DNA from: CAWBLP01 sp963789495
GTDB lineage: Bacteria > Pseudomonadota > Alphaproteobacteria > Acetobacterales > Acetobacteraceae
Reading direction: 5' to 3'
Length of the DNA: 64,000 nt
Assembly (NCBI GenBank): GCA_963789495.1
Contig: CAWBLP010000033.1
Location: 62,001-126,000 of the forward strand
Each line of letters starts with the position of its first letter. The stretch's first letter is position 1. Shown piece by piece: positions 8,447-17,139 of the stretch. The translations under genes were made by a program, and so were the position numbers. The notes under the pieces are model-generated. The model ran no database searches. It was not told where the DNA came from and worked only from the letters and a program-made list of their open reading frames with translations.

Positions 8447-9307
8447 TCAGTGGCTTGGCTTGGTCACGAACGGCGTAAGCTGCAGCTCATGGGTCCAGCA
8501 CGACCGGTCCTGGGTGTGCAGATAGTAGAACGCCTCGGCGATCTTGACCGGATTGATGACGAGGTCAGGGTTCGCCTGCGCCTTCGGCAGCGCCCGTGTG
8601 CCAGGTAAATCGATGGTGCCGTCGATCACCACATTGGCCACGTGTACCCCGAACTCGGAATATTCCTCGGTCAGCACCTGCGCCAGCGTGCGCATCATCA
8701 CCCGCGGATAGTACAGAGATTCCCCGGTCTTGCGCTTGGTGCCGCGCAACGACTTGGAGTTGTTGGAGAAAAAGAAAGATCCTGCGCCTCGCTGCCGCAT
8801 CGCCGGCAGCACTTCCTTGGCCACCAAGAACGGGCCGCGACTGGCGATATGCTGCGCGGTGTCGAACATCTCCACCGGAATGTACTCCAGCAGTTCCTGG
8901 TCGGGCGGCAGGTCACGTCCCTCCAGATAGCCGGCATTGTAGATCAGCACGTCCGGGTCGCCGGCCTCGCGGCGGATCGTGGCGAAGGCCGCCGCGATCA
9001 AGTCCTGGGATGCCAGATCGAGTTCCACGATCATGCAGGCGCCACCCTGCTGCTGGATCGCCGCCGCCAGGCCGGACGCATTGGCCTCGCTACGGGTGGT
9101 GAGCACGACAAAGAACCCCTCGCGCGCGAATTTCTGCGCGATGGCGCCGCCGACACCCCAGCGCACGCCCAGCGGCAGGTCGCTGTCATCCAAACTCCGG
9201 CCATGGGCCAGCAGGGTGTTGCGGCCAATCGACTGCCACTTGGAGGTGGCACCGACCACCACGGCGACCTGCCTTTCCGCCGCATTCGCTGTGCGATGTT
9301 CGCTCAT
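8447..9307 (-). CDS. SDR-family NAD(P)-dependent oxidoreductase, atypical
   Basis: Short-chain dehydrogenase/reductase-like protein, 286 residues, substrate unknown. The Rossmann start VAVVVGATSK is followed by an insertion of about 25 residues before the second glycine cluster GVGGAIAQKFA. The NAG motif is present as IYNAGY. The usual catalytic Tyr-x3-Lys is not clear: the region reads SFFFSNNSKS and LYYPRVMMRTL, with no lysine four residues after either tyrosine. It may therefore be catalytically altered or use another residue. It lies upstream of ffh on the same strand, separated by a large hairpin. Confidence 0.8.
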   Translation of the reverse strand: MSEHRTANAAERQVAVVVGATSKWQSIGRNTLLAHGRSLDDSDLPLGVRWGVGGAIAQKFAREGFFVVLTTRSEANASGLAAAIQQQGGACMIVELDLASQDLIAAAFATIRREAGDPDVLIYNAGYLEGRDLPPDQELLEYIPVEMFDTAQHIASRGPFLVAKEVLPAMRQRGAGSFFFSNNSKSLRGTKRKTGESLYYPRVMMRTLAQVLTEEYSEFGVHVANVVIDGTIDLPGTRALPKAQANPDLVINPVKIAEAFYYLHTQDRSCWTHELQLTPFVTKPSH

Positions 9308-9369
9308 TCTGCACGTTTCCCATCTTGTTTGCCGCGACTATGCGGATGGCCAAAGGACTGCTGCACGAG

Positions 9370-10197
9370 TCAAGTGGCCCAATTCCAGCCCCACCAGGCG
9401 CACAGCGCGTCGCCCATGATCAGCCGCTTGTCCTGCGCAGCGAGCCAGGGCAGCTCCTCGGTGAACATCGTCTCACATTGCCGCCAGGAACACGGCATCT
9501 TGGTGATGTCCGTGCCCCAGAACATGCGGTGCGGACCGAAGCCATCATAGATCTGGCGAAGATAGGTCTGCATGGTGGGAAACGGGTAGGCCTCGCTGGA
9601 ATAGCCGGGCGCTCCGGTCGCCTTGACCGCGACATTGGGGAATTTCGCCAGTGCCAGCAGCGCCGGCATATGGGTCATGGCGGCCGCATCTTTCAGCGTG
9701 GTGAGACCACCCCGCCCTCCCAGGTGATCGATGGTCAGGCGGAGCCCGGGATGGCGTTCGGCAATCTGGCCAAGCTCCGCCAGCAAATCCGTTGCCAGGA
9801 CTGCCACGGGAACCCCGGCTTTCTCGGCTTCCGCCCAAAGCCAGTCGAGTGTGCCCTCTGCCAGCCATTGCCGCGCGGGATCGTGCAGGAAGGTGTAGCG
9901 CAGGCCGAGCATGCCCGGCTGATTTCGCCAGGATGCGATGCGGGTCCGGGAGTCGGCGCGGTCGAGCGGCAGTGAGCCCATGATCGCGAACCGGCCCGGG
10001 TAGGTCCGCACAGCCTCGAACGCCATCTCGGTCGAATTCGGGTCCCAGCCCGGCGGGTGAATGACCGCGGCATCGACGCCGCCTTCGTCCATCTGGACGA
10101 TCGCCTCCCGCGGGGTGAAATGGGTCACCTGCCGGTGCGAGAGGTTGCTTGGCAGGCCGGTTCCCCAGGTGTGGATCTGCGCGTCAACGATCTGCAT
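9370..10197 (-). CDS. Amidohydrolase 2-family metal-dependent hydrolase
   Basis: Predicted TIM-barrel amidohydrolase/lactonase-type enzyme (275 residues). The N-terminus MQIVDAQIHTWG matches the first metal-binding strand of the amidohydrolase 2 family, LTIDHLGG supplies a central His, and FWGTDITKMP a C-terminal Asp. The ATG at 10197 is set by GGGGAGGA 7-8 bases upstream; the frame stays open farther upstream only through repeat DNA. The substrate cannot be read from sequence. The SDR gene next to it on the same strand could act in the same catabolic route, but this is inference. Confidence 0.85.
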   Translation of the reverse strand: MQIVDAQIHTWGTGLPSNLSHRQVTHFTPREAIVQMDEGGVDAAVIHPPGWDPNSTEMAFEAVRTYPGRFAIMGSLPLDRADSRTRIASWRNQPGMLGLRYTFLHDPARQWLAEGTLDWLWAEAEKAGVPVAVLATDLLAELGQIAERHPGLRLTIDHLGGRGGLTTLKDAAAMTHMPALLALAKFPNVAVKATGAPGYSSEAYPFPTMQTYLRQIYDGFGPHRMFWGTDITKMPCSWRQCETMFTEELPWLAAQDKRLIMGDALCAWWGWNWAT

Positions 10198-10633
10198 GGC
10201 GTTCCTCCCCGGACGTCTTGGTATTCGGAAGGGTACTGCGATCTGCCGGTTCAGGATACTGGGCGGACCTGGGCGATGCGATGGCCTGTCCCGCATATCC
10301 CGCTTTGTGGTGGAGCGCAGCAAGGGGTCGGGACGTTGCCCCGAACTCCACCAGGAGGCTTTGCCTCCTCGACCTCCGGCAAATTCTCGCCTTTACGATC
10401 GATGCGGTTCCAAGTCGCCCAGCGTCCGGGCCCGCTCCGTTTTGGCAGTAAATTCTATTTAGGGCTGGATTTTTGGGAACTCCTTCTACACCCGCCGCTC
10501 ACCACCTCTATCTACATGACAGGGCCCGGCCTCTGGGCGGGGATGCAAGGGGCAGCCCCCTTGATGGGGTTTCGGGCGCAACTGCCCCCAGCGTTTTGGG
10601 ATGGATGGAACAGGCTGCGGAACGCTGCTCAGG
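10198..10633. repeat. Dispersed intergenic repeat family 2, copy 1, filling the gap between DedA and amidohydrolase genes
   Basis: From about 10324 the sequence reads GGTCGGGACGTTGCCCCGAA, CCACCAGGAGGCTTTGCCTCCT and then a diverged GACCTCCGGCAAATTCTCGC, the same order as copies at 27.6 kb and 50.8 kb. A second half (about 10523-10620: GCAAGGGGCAGCCCCCTTGA and flanks) resembles the end of the 50.8 kb copy. No gene is supported here. Confidence 0.7.
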
Positions 10634-11254
10634 TCAGCGCAGCCGCGCCATCACGGTGCGGTGCAACAGCCAGCCGAACCCGGTGCAGACGAGCAAGGCC
10701 CCACCCCACAGCGCGGCGGTCTGCCAGTCGCCATCCTGTAGCCGCTCCAGCGACAGGCCGGCGAACTGTGCCGGATAGACATGGGCCGGCGCCCACACCA
10801 ACGCGGAGGAGACATTGGCGAGCAGAAATCGCGGCCGTGACATACCCGCCATGCCAGCGACGAGCGGCACCGTGGAGCGTAGCACCGGCACGAAGCGGCA
10901 CAATGCGACGCTGGCGGTGCCGTAACGGCGGAAGAAGTGTTCGGCGCGCATCATCAAGGTCGGCCGGCTGCGGAACGGCCAGAACCCGCGCAGGCGCACA
11001 TTGTAACGGTGGCCAACATAGAACGACACGAAGTCGCCGATCACGGCACCGATGATCGACACTATCAGGATCGGAGCCATCGGCAGCCCGGCGAGCGCCG
11101 CGGCGCCGGCCACCGCCATCAGGATGGGCGTGCCGGGAATCAGGATGCCCAGCACCGCCACTGCCTCCACGATGGCAGCGGTGAACGCGACCAGCGTGGC
11201 GAGCACCGGGTACTGCGCCACCAGATCCGCAGCCGTATTGATCAGCGACCACAT
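10634..11254 (-). CDS. DedA-family (VTT domain) inner-membrane protein
   Basis: Multispanning membrane protein of the DedA/SNARE-associated family, 206 residues. Members are linked to lipid-carrier flipping and membrane-potential homeostasis. Characteristic pieces: GILIPGTPILMAVAGAAAL in the re-entrant first half, GAVIGDFVSFYVGHR, and the basic motif FFRRYGTASVALCRFVPVLR followed by STVPLVAGMAGM. It is transcribed alone between a repeat-rich gap and the aldose epimerase gene. Exact transported lipid unknown. Confidence 0.9.
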   Translation of the reverse strand: MWSLINTAADLVAQYPVLATLVAFTAAIVEAVAVLGILIPGTPILMAVAGAAALAGLPMAPILIVSIIGAVIGDFVSFYVGHRYNVRLRGFWPFRSRPTLMMRAEHFFRRYGTASVALCRFVPVLRSTVPLVAGMAGMSRPRFLLANVSSALVWAPAHVYPAQFAGLSLERLQDGDWQTAALWGGALLVCTGFGWLLHRTVMARLR

Positions 11255-11331
11255 GGCGTCCGGTCAACGGTCTCCCTAAATATGATCTCTGTTCCGCTTT
11301 TTTGGCGGCCGGTCGGCGGCCGAATCGCGTT

Positions 11332-12213
11332 CTACACGCGCGGTGTCGATAAAACCATACGAAACGTCATTTTTCCGCTCAAACTCTCGCCCGGCCGCAG
11401 CACATGCATGGGCTGTCCGGGGTGGTTGATCGCGTCGGGCATGTGACTGGTCGGCTCGACGCAGAAGAAATCCTGACCCGGCGGCGTATAAACCTGCAGG
11501 TGGCGGAATATCTCGCTCGTCTCCAGTTCCAGGCCGAAGGCCGGCCCCGCCAGGCGCACAGGCCCGCGCCAGCCGGTGAAACAATGGTCCAACGCGACAC
11601 TTCCGATTGTGCGACCGGCGCTGTGATCCCAGGCTGCGGGTACCGCGGTATGCTGGATCGGCAAGGAGTTGGCTCCGTTGTGCCATACGCCCTCGGCATC
11701 GAACTGCATCGTCCGGTAGGTCGAGCGGAGGAAATACGGATGCAACCCCAGCCCCGCCGGAACCGCGTCCGGGTGGCGGTTGGTCATGCGCAGGGTGACC
11801 TGCAGCGCATCCTCGGCCAGGTCGATGTGCTGTTCGGCGGCGAAGGAAAATGGCCAGTGCCGCCCCTGTTCACCGCGCGCATCGTGCAGCAGGCTGATGG
11901 TCGCCGAGTTGGCAGTCACCGCATCCACGCGCCAGGCGGCCTGCCAGCCGACTCCGTGAATGGTATGCGGATGGTCACCGAAATTCCGGTCGAGATCGTA
12001 GTCCTGCCCGTCCCAATGGAACCGTCCGCAGGCAATGCGATTGCAGAACGGCACCAGCGGAAAACCTGCCAGGCCACGGACATGGCCGAGCAGAATTGCA
12101 TCCGGCAGGGCTCGCCGCAGCACCGGCCGGGCGCCGTGCGACCAACCCAGGATTGCACCGCCGGTATCCGGCGCCAGCACCAGTGAGGATGGTCCGGCAC
12201 GCAAAATCAGCAT
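11332..12213 (-). CDS. Aldose 1-epimerase family protein
   Basis: GalM-like mutarotase fold, 293 residues, predicted to interconvert sugar anomers. Candidate catalytic histidines lie in HTIHGVGWQAAW and GLGLHPYF, and a glutamate base in FFCVEPTSHMPDA near the C-terminus. The ATG at 12213 is preceded by GGGAGGAG at ideal spacing. The frame remains open far upstream through the IS element, which is accidental. The IS630 copy begins 30 bases upstream of the start codon and may have separated this gene from its original promoter. Confidence 0.9.
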   Translation of the reverse strand: MLILRAGPSSLVLAPDTGGAILGWSHGARPVLRRALPDAILLGHVRGLAGFPLVPFCNRIACGRFHWDGQDYDLDRNFGDHPHTIHGVGWQAAWRVDAVTANSATISLLHDARGEQGRHWPFSFAAEQHIDLAEDALQVTLRMTNRHPDAVPAGLGLHPYFLRSTYRTMQFDAEGVWHNGANSLPIQHTAVPAAWDHSAGRTIGSVALDHCFTGWRGPVRLAGPAFGLELETSEIFRHLQVYTPPGQDFFCVEPTSHMPDAINHPGQPMHVLRPGESLSGKMTFRMVLSTPRV

Positions 12214-12242
12214 CCGATAGCTCCTCCCGACCCGGCAACCTA

Positions 12243-13371
12243 AGCAGAATCCGTCAGCTTGACCAACGGATGGTAGGTACAATTCGCTGCCGGCACCAAT
12301 TCGCAGGGTGCAGGACATGACGGGCAGATCGCCCCTTTCAGCGAGCGAAGAGCAACAAGCGGCTCTGGTGGCGCTCGCCGGTTCGCGTGATCGTGGCGAG
12401 GCAGACCGCGCCCGAGCCGTTCGTCTGACATTGGCTGGCTGGACCAGCGCGCGGATTGCCGAGGCATTTGGCGTGCGCGAGGACACGGTCCGCCTGTGGC
12501 GGAGCGACTTCATGCGTGGCGGTATCGCGGCCTTGAAGGCCACCGTCGCACCCGGGCCGGCACCGATGAAGAGCGAGGCAGCCCTGCGTGTTGCGGTGCC
12601 GCTCCTCGAGGAACCTGTGGCGGATCGGCACAACTGGACCATTCCCCGGTTGCGCGCCGAAATCGAAAACCGCGAGGGCGTGCGTATCAGCCGCTCGCAA
12701 TTGTCCAAGGCTCTGCGCAAAAAAAGTTCCGCTGGCGGCGTCCGCGGCACACGCTGAAGGGGCGCCAGGTTGCCGCCGATGTCGAGCGGGTTGGTCTGCG
12801 CCTGCAACTGCGCAAACAGCAGGCCACCGCTGGCGACATCGTTTTGCTTTACGGCGACGAGAGCGAGGCGCTGACGCATCCCTATCTCGCCCGGGTCTGG
12901 GCGAAGGCAGGCGCTGATTTACGTGTTCCTGCGCCAGGACAAGCCAGGAAGGTGGCGATGGTGGGTTCGTTCGATCACGTCACGCGCCAGCTCATCGTGC
13001 ACACCAGTCCGACCAAGCGCAGCAGCGACTTCATCGCCCATCTCGAACAACTGGACCGGCTCTACGGGCCCAAGCCCGGACAGCCTGTCAAACCGGTGGT
13101 TCTGGTCGAGGACAATGGTCCAATCCACACCAGCAAACTCTCCCGGGCAGCGCTCGCCGCCCGTGCCCATTGGCTCACCGTCGAGTGGCTCCCTAAGTAT
13201 GCGCCAGAGCTCAATGACATCGAAGGCGTCTGGCGGGACCTCAAGGCGCATCATCTCGCCCATCAGACCTTCGCCGATCCCGAGCAACTCGATGGGGCGA
13301 TCCACCAAGCCGTGAGTGCGCTCAATCAGGACCGAGCGCCACTTCCGTTGGGCAACCAACAAATCTCTGCT
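12243..13371 (+). mobile_element. Complete IS630-family insertion sequence
   Basis: A 1129-bp element with TA on both sides (12241-12242 and 13372-13373), the target-site duplication typical of IS630/Tc1-mariner elements. Terminal inverted repeats of about 28 bp (12243-12270 and 13344-13371) match at about 18 positions; AGCAGA at the tip and CCAACGGA at the inner end are exact. It contains one transposase split over two frames. It sits between the divergent aldose epimerase and L-2-hydroxyglutarate oxidase-like genes. Confidence 0.92.
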
Positions 13372-13374
13372 TAG
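12317..13374 (+). CDS. IS630-family transposase made by -1 programmed frameshifting
   Basis: DDE transposase encoded in two overlapping frames. The first (12317-12757, stop TGA) has the helix-turn-helix DNA-binding region (LAGWTSARIAEAFGVREDTV). The second runs to 13374 and carries the catalytic acids in LLYGDESEAL, VEDNGPIHTS and LNDIEGVWRDL. A shift of -1 on an A7G run joins them as ALRKK-KFRWRRPRH, giving about 352 residues. Unlike the indels elsewhere in this window, this shift is at a classic slippery site and is expected for some IS630 members. The final TAG uses the TA target duplication plus a flanking host G. Confidence 0.9.
12719..12726 (+). promoter_or_regulatory. A7G slippery site for -1 ribosomal frameshifting
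   Basis: Seven A then G, read in the first frame as CGC AAA AAA AGT. Slipping back one base gives AAG TTC CGC, the frame of the catalytic half. The 0-frame runs on for 10 codons to a TGA at 12755-12757. Confidence 0.85.
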
Positions 13375-13413
13375 TCTGGCGGCGAGCCGCGGCGTAAATC
13401 AGGCCGTCGCGAG

Positions 13414-14535
13414 ATGGGAGACCAGTGCGTGGAGGAAGTCGATTGCATCGTCGTCGGTGCAGGCGTGGTGGGACTGGCAGTGGCGCGCGCGCTCGCTCTG
13501 GCCGGCCGCGAGGTGATCGTGCTGGACGCGGCCGAGGGCATCGGCACCGAGACATCCTCACGCAACAGTGAGGTGATCCACGCCGGCATCTACTACCCGG
13601 CCAACAGCCTGATGGCGCGGTTCTGCGTCGCCGGCCGCCGCGCGCTGTATGCCTATTGCGCCGAGAAGGGCATACCGCACCGCAATTGCGGCAAGCTGAT
13701 CGCCGCCACCAACGCCGAGGAAGACGCGATGCTCGCCGGCATCCAGCGCCGCGCCGAGGTCAACGGCGTCGAAGGCATGCGCATCCTCAGCACCGCCGAG
13801 GCGGTCGCGCTGGAGCCGAACCTGCATTGCACCAGCGCACTGCTGTCGCCCGCAACCGGCATCATCGACAGCCATAATTTCATGCTGGCACTGCAAGGCG
13901 ACGCGGAAAATGCCGGCGCAATCTGCGTCTTTCTCAGCCCGGTCACCGGCGCCCGGGTCGTGCGCGGCGGGACGGAGGTGCATGTCGGCGGGTCGGAGCC
14001 GATGCATCTGCGCTGCCGGCTGCTGGTGAACTCGGCCGGGCTGCACGCACCGGACCTGGCGCGGCGCATCGACGGCATGCCGCAGGACCGGGTGCCCACG
14101 GCCTATTATGCCAAGGGCAACTACTTCACCCTCTCGGGCCGGTCGCCGTTCTCTCGGCTGATCTATCCGGTTCCGGTGCCGGGCGGGCTCGGTGTGCACC
14201 TGACCGTCGATCTGGGCGGGCAGGCACGGTTCGGTCCCGATGTGGAGTGGCTGGACACCATCGACTACACGGTGAACCCGGCCCGCGCCGACAGTTTCTA
14301 CGCCGCGGTGCGCAAATACTGGCCCGATCTGAAGGACGGCGCGCTGCAGCCGGGCTATGCCGGCATCCGGCCCAAGACGGTGCCGCCGGGCAAGCCGGGC
14401 CAGGATTTTGTCGTACAGGGTCCGCAGACCCACGGTGTGCCCGGCCTGATCAATCTGTTCGGCATCGAATCGCCGGGCCTGACCGCGTCACTCGCCCTGG
14501 CTGATCATGTGCTGGAGGTCGCTGCCACCGGATGA
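13414..14535 (+). CDS. FAD-dependent L-2-hydroxyglutarate oxidase-like protein
   Basis: DAO-type flavoprotein, 373 residues. The dinucleotide-binding fold is VVGAGVVGLAVARALALAGR followed by EVIVLDAAE. TSSRNSEVIHAGIYYP is the signature of LhgO/L2HGDH enzymes, which oxidise L-2-hydroxyglutarate to 2-oxoglutarate as metabolite repair. The C-terminal GYAGIRPK and FGIESPGLTASLALAD also fit. A GTG at 13429 is an alternative start. It follows the IS630 element by only 40 bases, so its native promoter may have been displaced. The assignment to L-2-hydroxyglutarate rests on motif similarity. Confidence 0.88.
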   Translation: MGDQCVEEVDCIVVGAGVVGLAVARALALAGREVIVLDAAEGIGTETSSRNSEVIHAGIYYPANSLMARFCVAGRRALYAYCAEKGIPHRNCGKLIAATNAEEDAMLAGIQRRAEVNGVEGMRILSTAEAVALEPNLHCTSALLSPATGIIDSHNFMLALQGDAENAGAICVFLSPVTGARVVRGGTEVHVGGSEPMHLRCRLLVNSAGLHAPDLARRIDGMPQDRVPTAYYAKGNYFTLSGRSPFSRLIYPVPVPGGLGVHLTVDLGGQARFGPDVEWLDTIDYTVNPARADSFYAAVRKYWPDLKDGALQPGYAGIRPKTVPPGKPGQDFVVQGPQTHGVPGLINLFGIESPGLTASLALADHVLEVAATG

Positions 14536-14562
14536 CCACGTCGCTGTCCCGCCGCCGGCCTG

Positions 14563-15303
14563 ATGCCTGACCCGTCGCCGCCCACGCGCTGGATCGATCT
14601 GCGCCGCTTTACCGCAGCGCGGGTGGCGCTGGGGCGGGCGGGCAACGGGCTGCCGACCGAAGCCCACCTGGCGTTTCAGGCCGCGCATGCCGCTGCCCGG
14701 GATGCGGTGCACGCGGCGCTCGACGTCGATACGCTGCAGGCCGAACTGGCGACGGCGGCTCTGCCCAGCATCGCCGTACACAGTGAGGCGCAGGACCGGC
14801 AGAGCTATCTGCTGCGCCCCGACCTAGGCCGCCGGCTTCGCGCCACGGATCGAGCGCGCCTGCCACATTGCCCCGGGGCCATGCTGTTCGTGGTCTGTGA
14901 CGGCCTGTCCGCCGTCGCGGTGCAGCGTCATGCCGCGCCGTTGCTCGCGCGCATCGTGCCCGCGCTCGGGACGGCGGCTCCGATCGTGATCGCCCGGCAG
15001 GGGCGCGTGGCACTGGGCGACGACATCGGCGAGGCCATGGGTGCCGAGGCGGTGGCAGTGCTGATCGGTGAACGTCCCGGCCTGACTGCGGCCGACAGCC
15101 TGGGCGTCTACCTCACCTGGCAGCCGCGGCGCGGCCGCAACGACGCGGAGCGCAACTGCATCTCCAACATCCGCCCGGACGGGCTGGAACTGGAGGCCGC
15201 GGCGGCGAAGCTGTGCTGGCTGATCGCGGCCATGCGCGTCGGGCGGCTGACCGGCGTGGGACTGAAGGACGAGCAACCGGCGATCACACGGGCAACCGAT
15301 TGA
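14563..15303 (+). CDS. eutC: Ethanolamine ammonia-lyase small (beta) subunit
   Basis: 246-residue EutC-type protein. Conserved stretches include LRRFTAARVALGRAGNGLPT, HSEAQDRQSYLLRPDLGRRL, VVCDGLSAVAVQRHA and ISNIRPDGL near the C-terminus. EutBC with adenosylcobalamin splits ethanolamine into acetaldehyde and ammonia. EutB, normally encoded just upstream, is absent here: the upstream neighbour is the flavoprotein gene 27 bases away. It must pair with a eutB elsewhere or be left over from a lost operon. Confidence 0.9.
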   Translation: MPDPSPPTRWIDLRRFTAARVALGRAGNGLPTEAHLAFQAAHAAARDAVHAALDVDTLQAELATAALPSIAVHSEAQDRQSYLLRPDLGRRLRATDRARLPHCPGAMLFVVCDGLSAVAVQRHAAPLLARIVPALGTAAPIVIARQGRVALGDDIGEAMGAEAVAVLIGERPGLTAADSLGVYLTWQPRRGRNDAERNCISNIRPDGLELEAAAAKLCWLIAAMRVGRLTGVGLKDEQPAITRATD

Positions 15304-15364
15304 CCGCACCGCCGCCCGTGCCGGATGCTGCACGCGATCAACACATCCTGACGGGGAGGCGATC

Positions 15365-15814
15365 ATGCCATCGGCGCCCACGCGGGCCTGTCTCGGTTTC
15401 GTCGCCGCCGTTCTCTCGGTGCTGATATTCCACCAGGGAGTCGTCGCGCTGCTGCATAGCGCGGGCCTCGCATCCAGCGCCTGGTCGATCCAGCCGGTGC
15501 GGCCGTTTGGCATACCTCGCCTGGCCGATCTGTGCTTCTGGGGTGGTCTCTACGGCGTGCCGTTCGGCCTGCTGCTGCCCCACTTTCGCCTGCCGCTATG
15601 GCTGTGCGGCCTGCTGCTCGGCCTGCTCGCCGCGCTGGTCGGCTGGTTCGTCGTGGCGCCCATCAAAGGCGCACCGATCGGCGCGGGGTGGGTGCCGGCG
15701 TCGATGGCCCGGTCGCTGCTGATCAACGGCAGCTGGGGTCTGGGCGTCGGCTTGATTCTACCCCTGCTGCTGCCGCGTCGCCAACGCAGACCGACCGGCG
15801 CCCTGCGGCATTGA
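15365..15814 (+). CDS. Small multispanning membrane protein, unknown function
   Basis: 149 residues with about four hydrophobic segments: GFVAAVLSVLIFHQGVVALL near the N-terminus, LCFWGGLYGVPFGLLL, LCGLLLGLLAALVGWFVVAP and LLINGSWGLGVGLILPLLL. A short basic tail (PRRQRR) ends it. GGGGAGG lies about 8 bases upstream of the ATG. Same strand as eutC and 61 bases after it, so possibly co-transcribed. I do not recognise the family. Confidence 0.75.
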   Translation: MPSAPTRACLGFVAAVLSVLIFHQGVVALLHSAGLASSAWSIQPVRPFGIPRLADLCFWGGLYGVPFGLLLPHFRLPLWLCGLLLGLLAALVGWFVVAPIKGAPIGAGWVPASMARSLLINGSWGLGVGLILPLLLPRRQRRPTGALRH

Positions 15815-16236
15815 ACAATGGGGGTGTGGACTTCGTTGCCGTGTGGCGGGGCGGGCCCCTGGGCGGGCGACGCTGACCGCCATCCGGCAGGAAGCCTCCA
15901 TGGGCGTTGAGATCGGGCAAAACGTGGCATGGGCGCTGCGCACGTCCCGTCTTGGCCGGGCTCGACCCGGCCGTCTGCGCTTGAGAGCACAGGCTGCGCG
16001 ACCCGATCGTTCCGGTGGGAATGGCCTGGTCAGGCCCGGCCGAGACGGAAAATGGACCCCGCCATGACACAAAGCGGGCCCGGCCAAGGCGCCGACCGGA
16101 CGTGCCCACCCCGCTACCTACGGCGCATGCAGTGCGGGCCCGCGCTTCCCGACTACCTAGACTGCATCATAGAACAAGCCGTGGATCCCGACCTGCGTCG
16201 GGCTGATACGGCGGCCGATCGATCGGCGTCAGTGCC
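15815..16236. other. Intergenic region between convergent genes
   Basis: 422 bases between the small membrane protein gene and pssA. It holds a palindromic repeat copy (15946-16048). A weak inverted repeat GGCCGATCGATCGGC (about 16210-16224) lies near the pssA stop. I see no gene and no rho-independent terminator with a T-tract. Confidence 0.45.
15946..16048 (+). repeat. Dispersed palindromic repeat family 1, copy 3
   Basis: CCCGTCTTGGCCGGGCTCGA on the left, core GCGACCCGATCGTTCCGGTG, and right arm GGTCAGGCCCGGCCGAGACGG. Arms pair imperfectly. Same orientation as copies 1, 2 and 5. Confidence 0.82.
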
Positions 16237-17139
16237 CTACGCCAACTCCTCCTGCGGCTCGTCGGACGGCTCGTGCAGCGCCTCGGCTTCCCGGCGCAGA
16301 CGGTGAAAGCTGCGCACGCTGAACGGCAGCATCCCGAGATAGATCAGCCCGCCCGCCGCCAGTGCGGCCCAGGGATCGGCGATCAGCAGGGCGGCGAAGG
16401 TGCCGGTCCCCAGCAGTAGAGGCAGCACGTATTCCGCCGGCATCTTGAAATTCTTGAAGCTCCACACCGGCAGGGTGGACACCAGCAGCAATGCGGTGCC
16501 CGCCAGCACCGCCGCGCAGAACAGCGGATACTGCGACAGCGTCAGCAGCCAGTCCCAACCCAGCGACTTTGCCTCCAGCCCCAGGAACAGGGGGAACAGC
16601 GCAAGCCCGGCACCCGCCGGCGCCGGGACGCCGGTGAAGAAGTTATAGGCATAAGCCGGCTTGGGCGCGCCCTCCAGCGCCGCATTGAAGCGCGCCAGGC
16701 GCAGCGCCATGCAGACTGCGAACATCAGGCAGGGCGTGTAGCCGAACGCGCCCGCGCGCTGCAGCGACCACAGATACAAGGTGAAGGCAGGCGCCACCCC
16801 GAAACACAGGAAATCCGCCAGGCTGTCGAACTCGGCGCCGAAGCGGGAGGTCGCCTTCAGCAGGCGCGCCAGCCGACCGTCCAGCCCATCGATGGCGCCC
16901 GCGACGGTGATCGCCACGGCAGCAGAGCCAAACCGGCCTTCCAGCGCGAAGCGCAGCGAGGTCAGCCCGGCGCACAGGCCCAGCAGGGTCAGCAGATTGG
17001 GAATGACGCGGTTGAATGACGGCCCCTTGTAGCGCGGCCGGGCGCGCGGGCGCAGCCGTCGCAGCCGTCGCATCGGCGACACCCGCCCGCCCGACCAGTT
17101 GGGTCGCTGCGACGAACTCATGCCAGAGCCTGAACTCAT
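16237..17139 (-). CDS. pssA: CDP-diacylglycerol-serine O-phosphatidyltransferase
   Basis: Inner-membrane enzyme making phosphatidylserine from CDP-diacylglycerol and serine, the first step toward phosphatidylethanolamine. The CDP-alcohol phosphotransferase motif DG-x2-AR-x8-G-x3-D-x3-D is visible as DGRLARLLKATSRFGAEFDS followed by LAD. About eight hydrophobic segments follow, and the basic N-terminus (RRLRRLRPRARPRYKG) is cytoplasmic. The chosen ATG at 17139 overlaps the psd stop (ATGA), so psd and pssA are coupled. The length (300 residues) is normal for the alphaproteobacterial type. Confidence 0.93.
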   Translation of the reverse strand: MSSGSGMSSSQRPNWSGGRVSPMRRLRRLRPRARPRYKGPSFNRVIPNLLTLLGLCAGLTSLRFALEGRFGSAAVAITVAGAIDGLDGRLARLLKATSRFGAEFDSLADFLCFGVAPAFTLYLWSLQRAGAFGYTPCLMFAVCMALRLARFNAALEGAPKPAYAYNFFTGVPAPAGAGLALFPLFLGLEAKSLGWDWLLTLSQYPLFCAAVLAGTALLLVSTLPVWSFKNFKMPAEYVLPLLLGTGTFAALLIADPWAALAAGGLIYLGMLPFSVRSFHRLRREAEALHEPSDEPQEELA

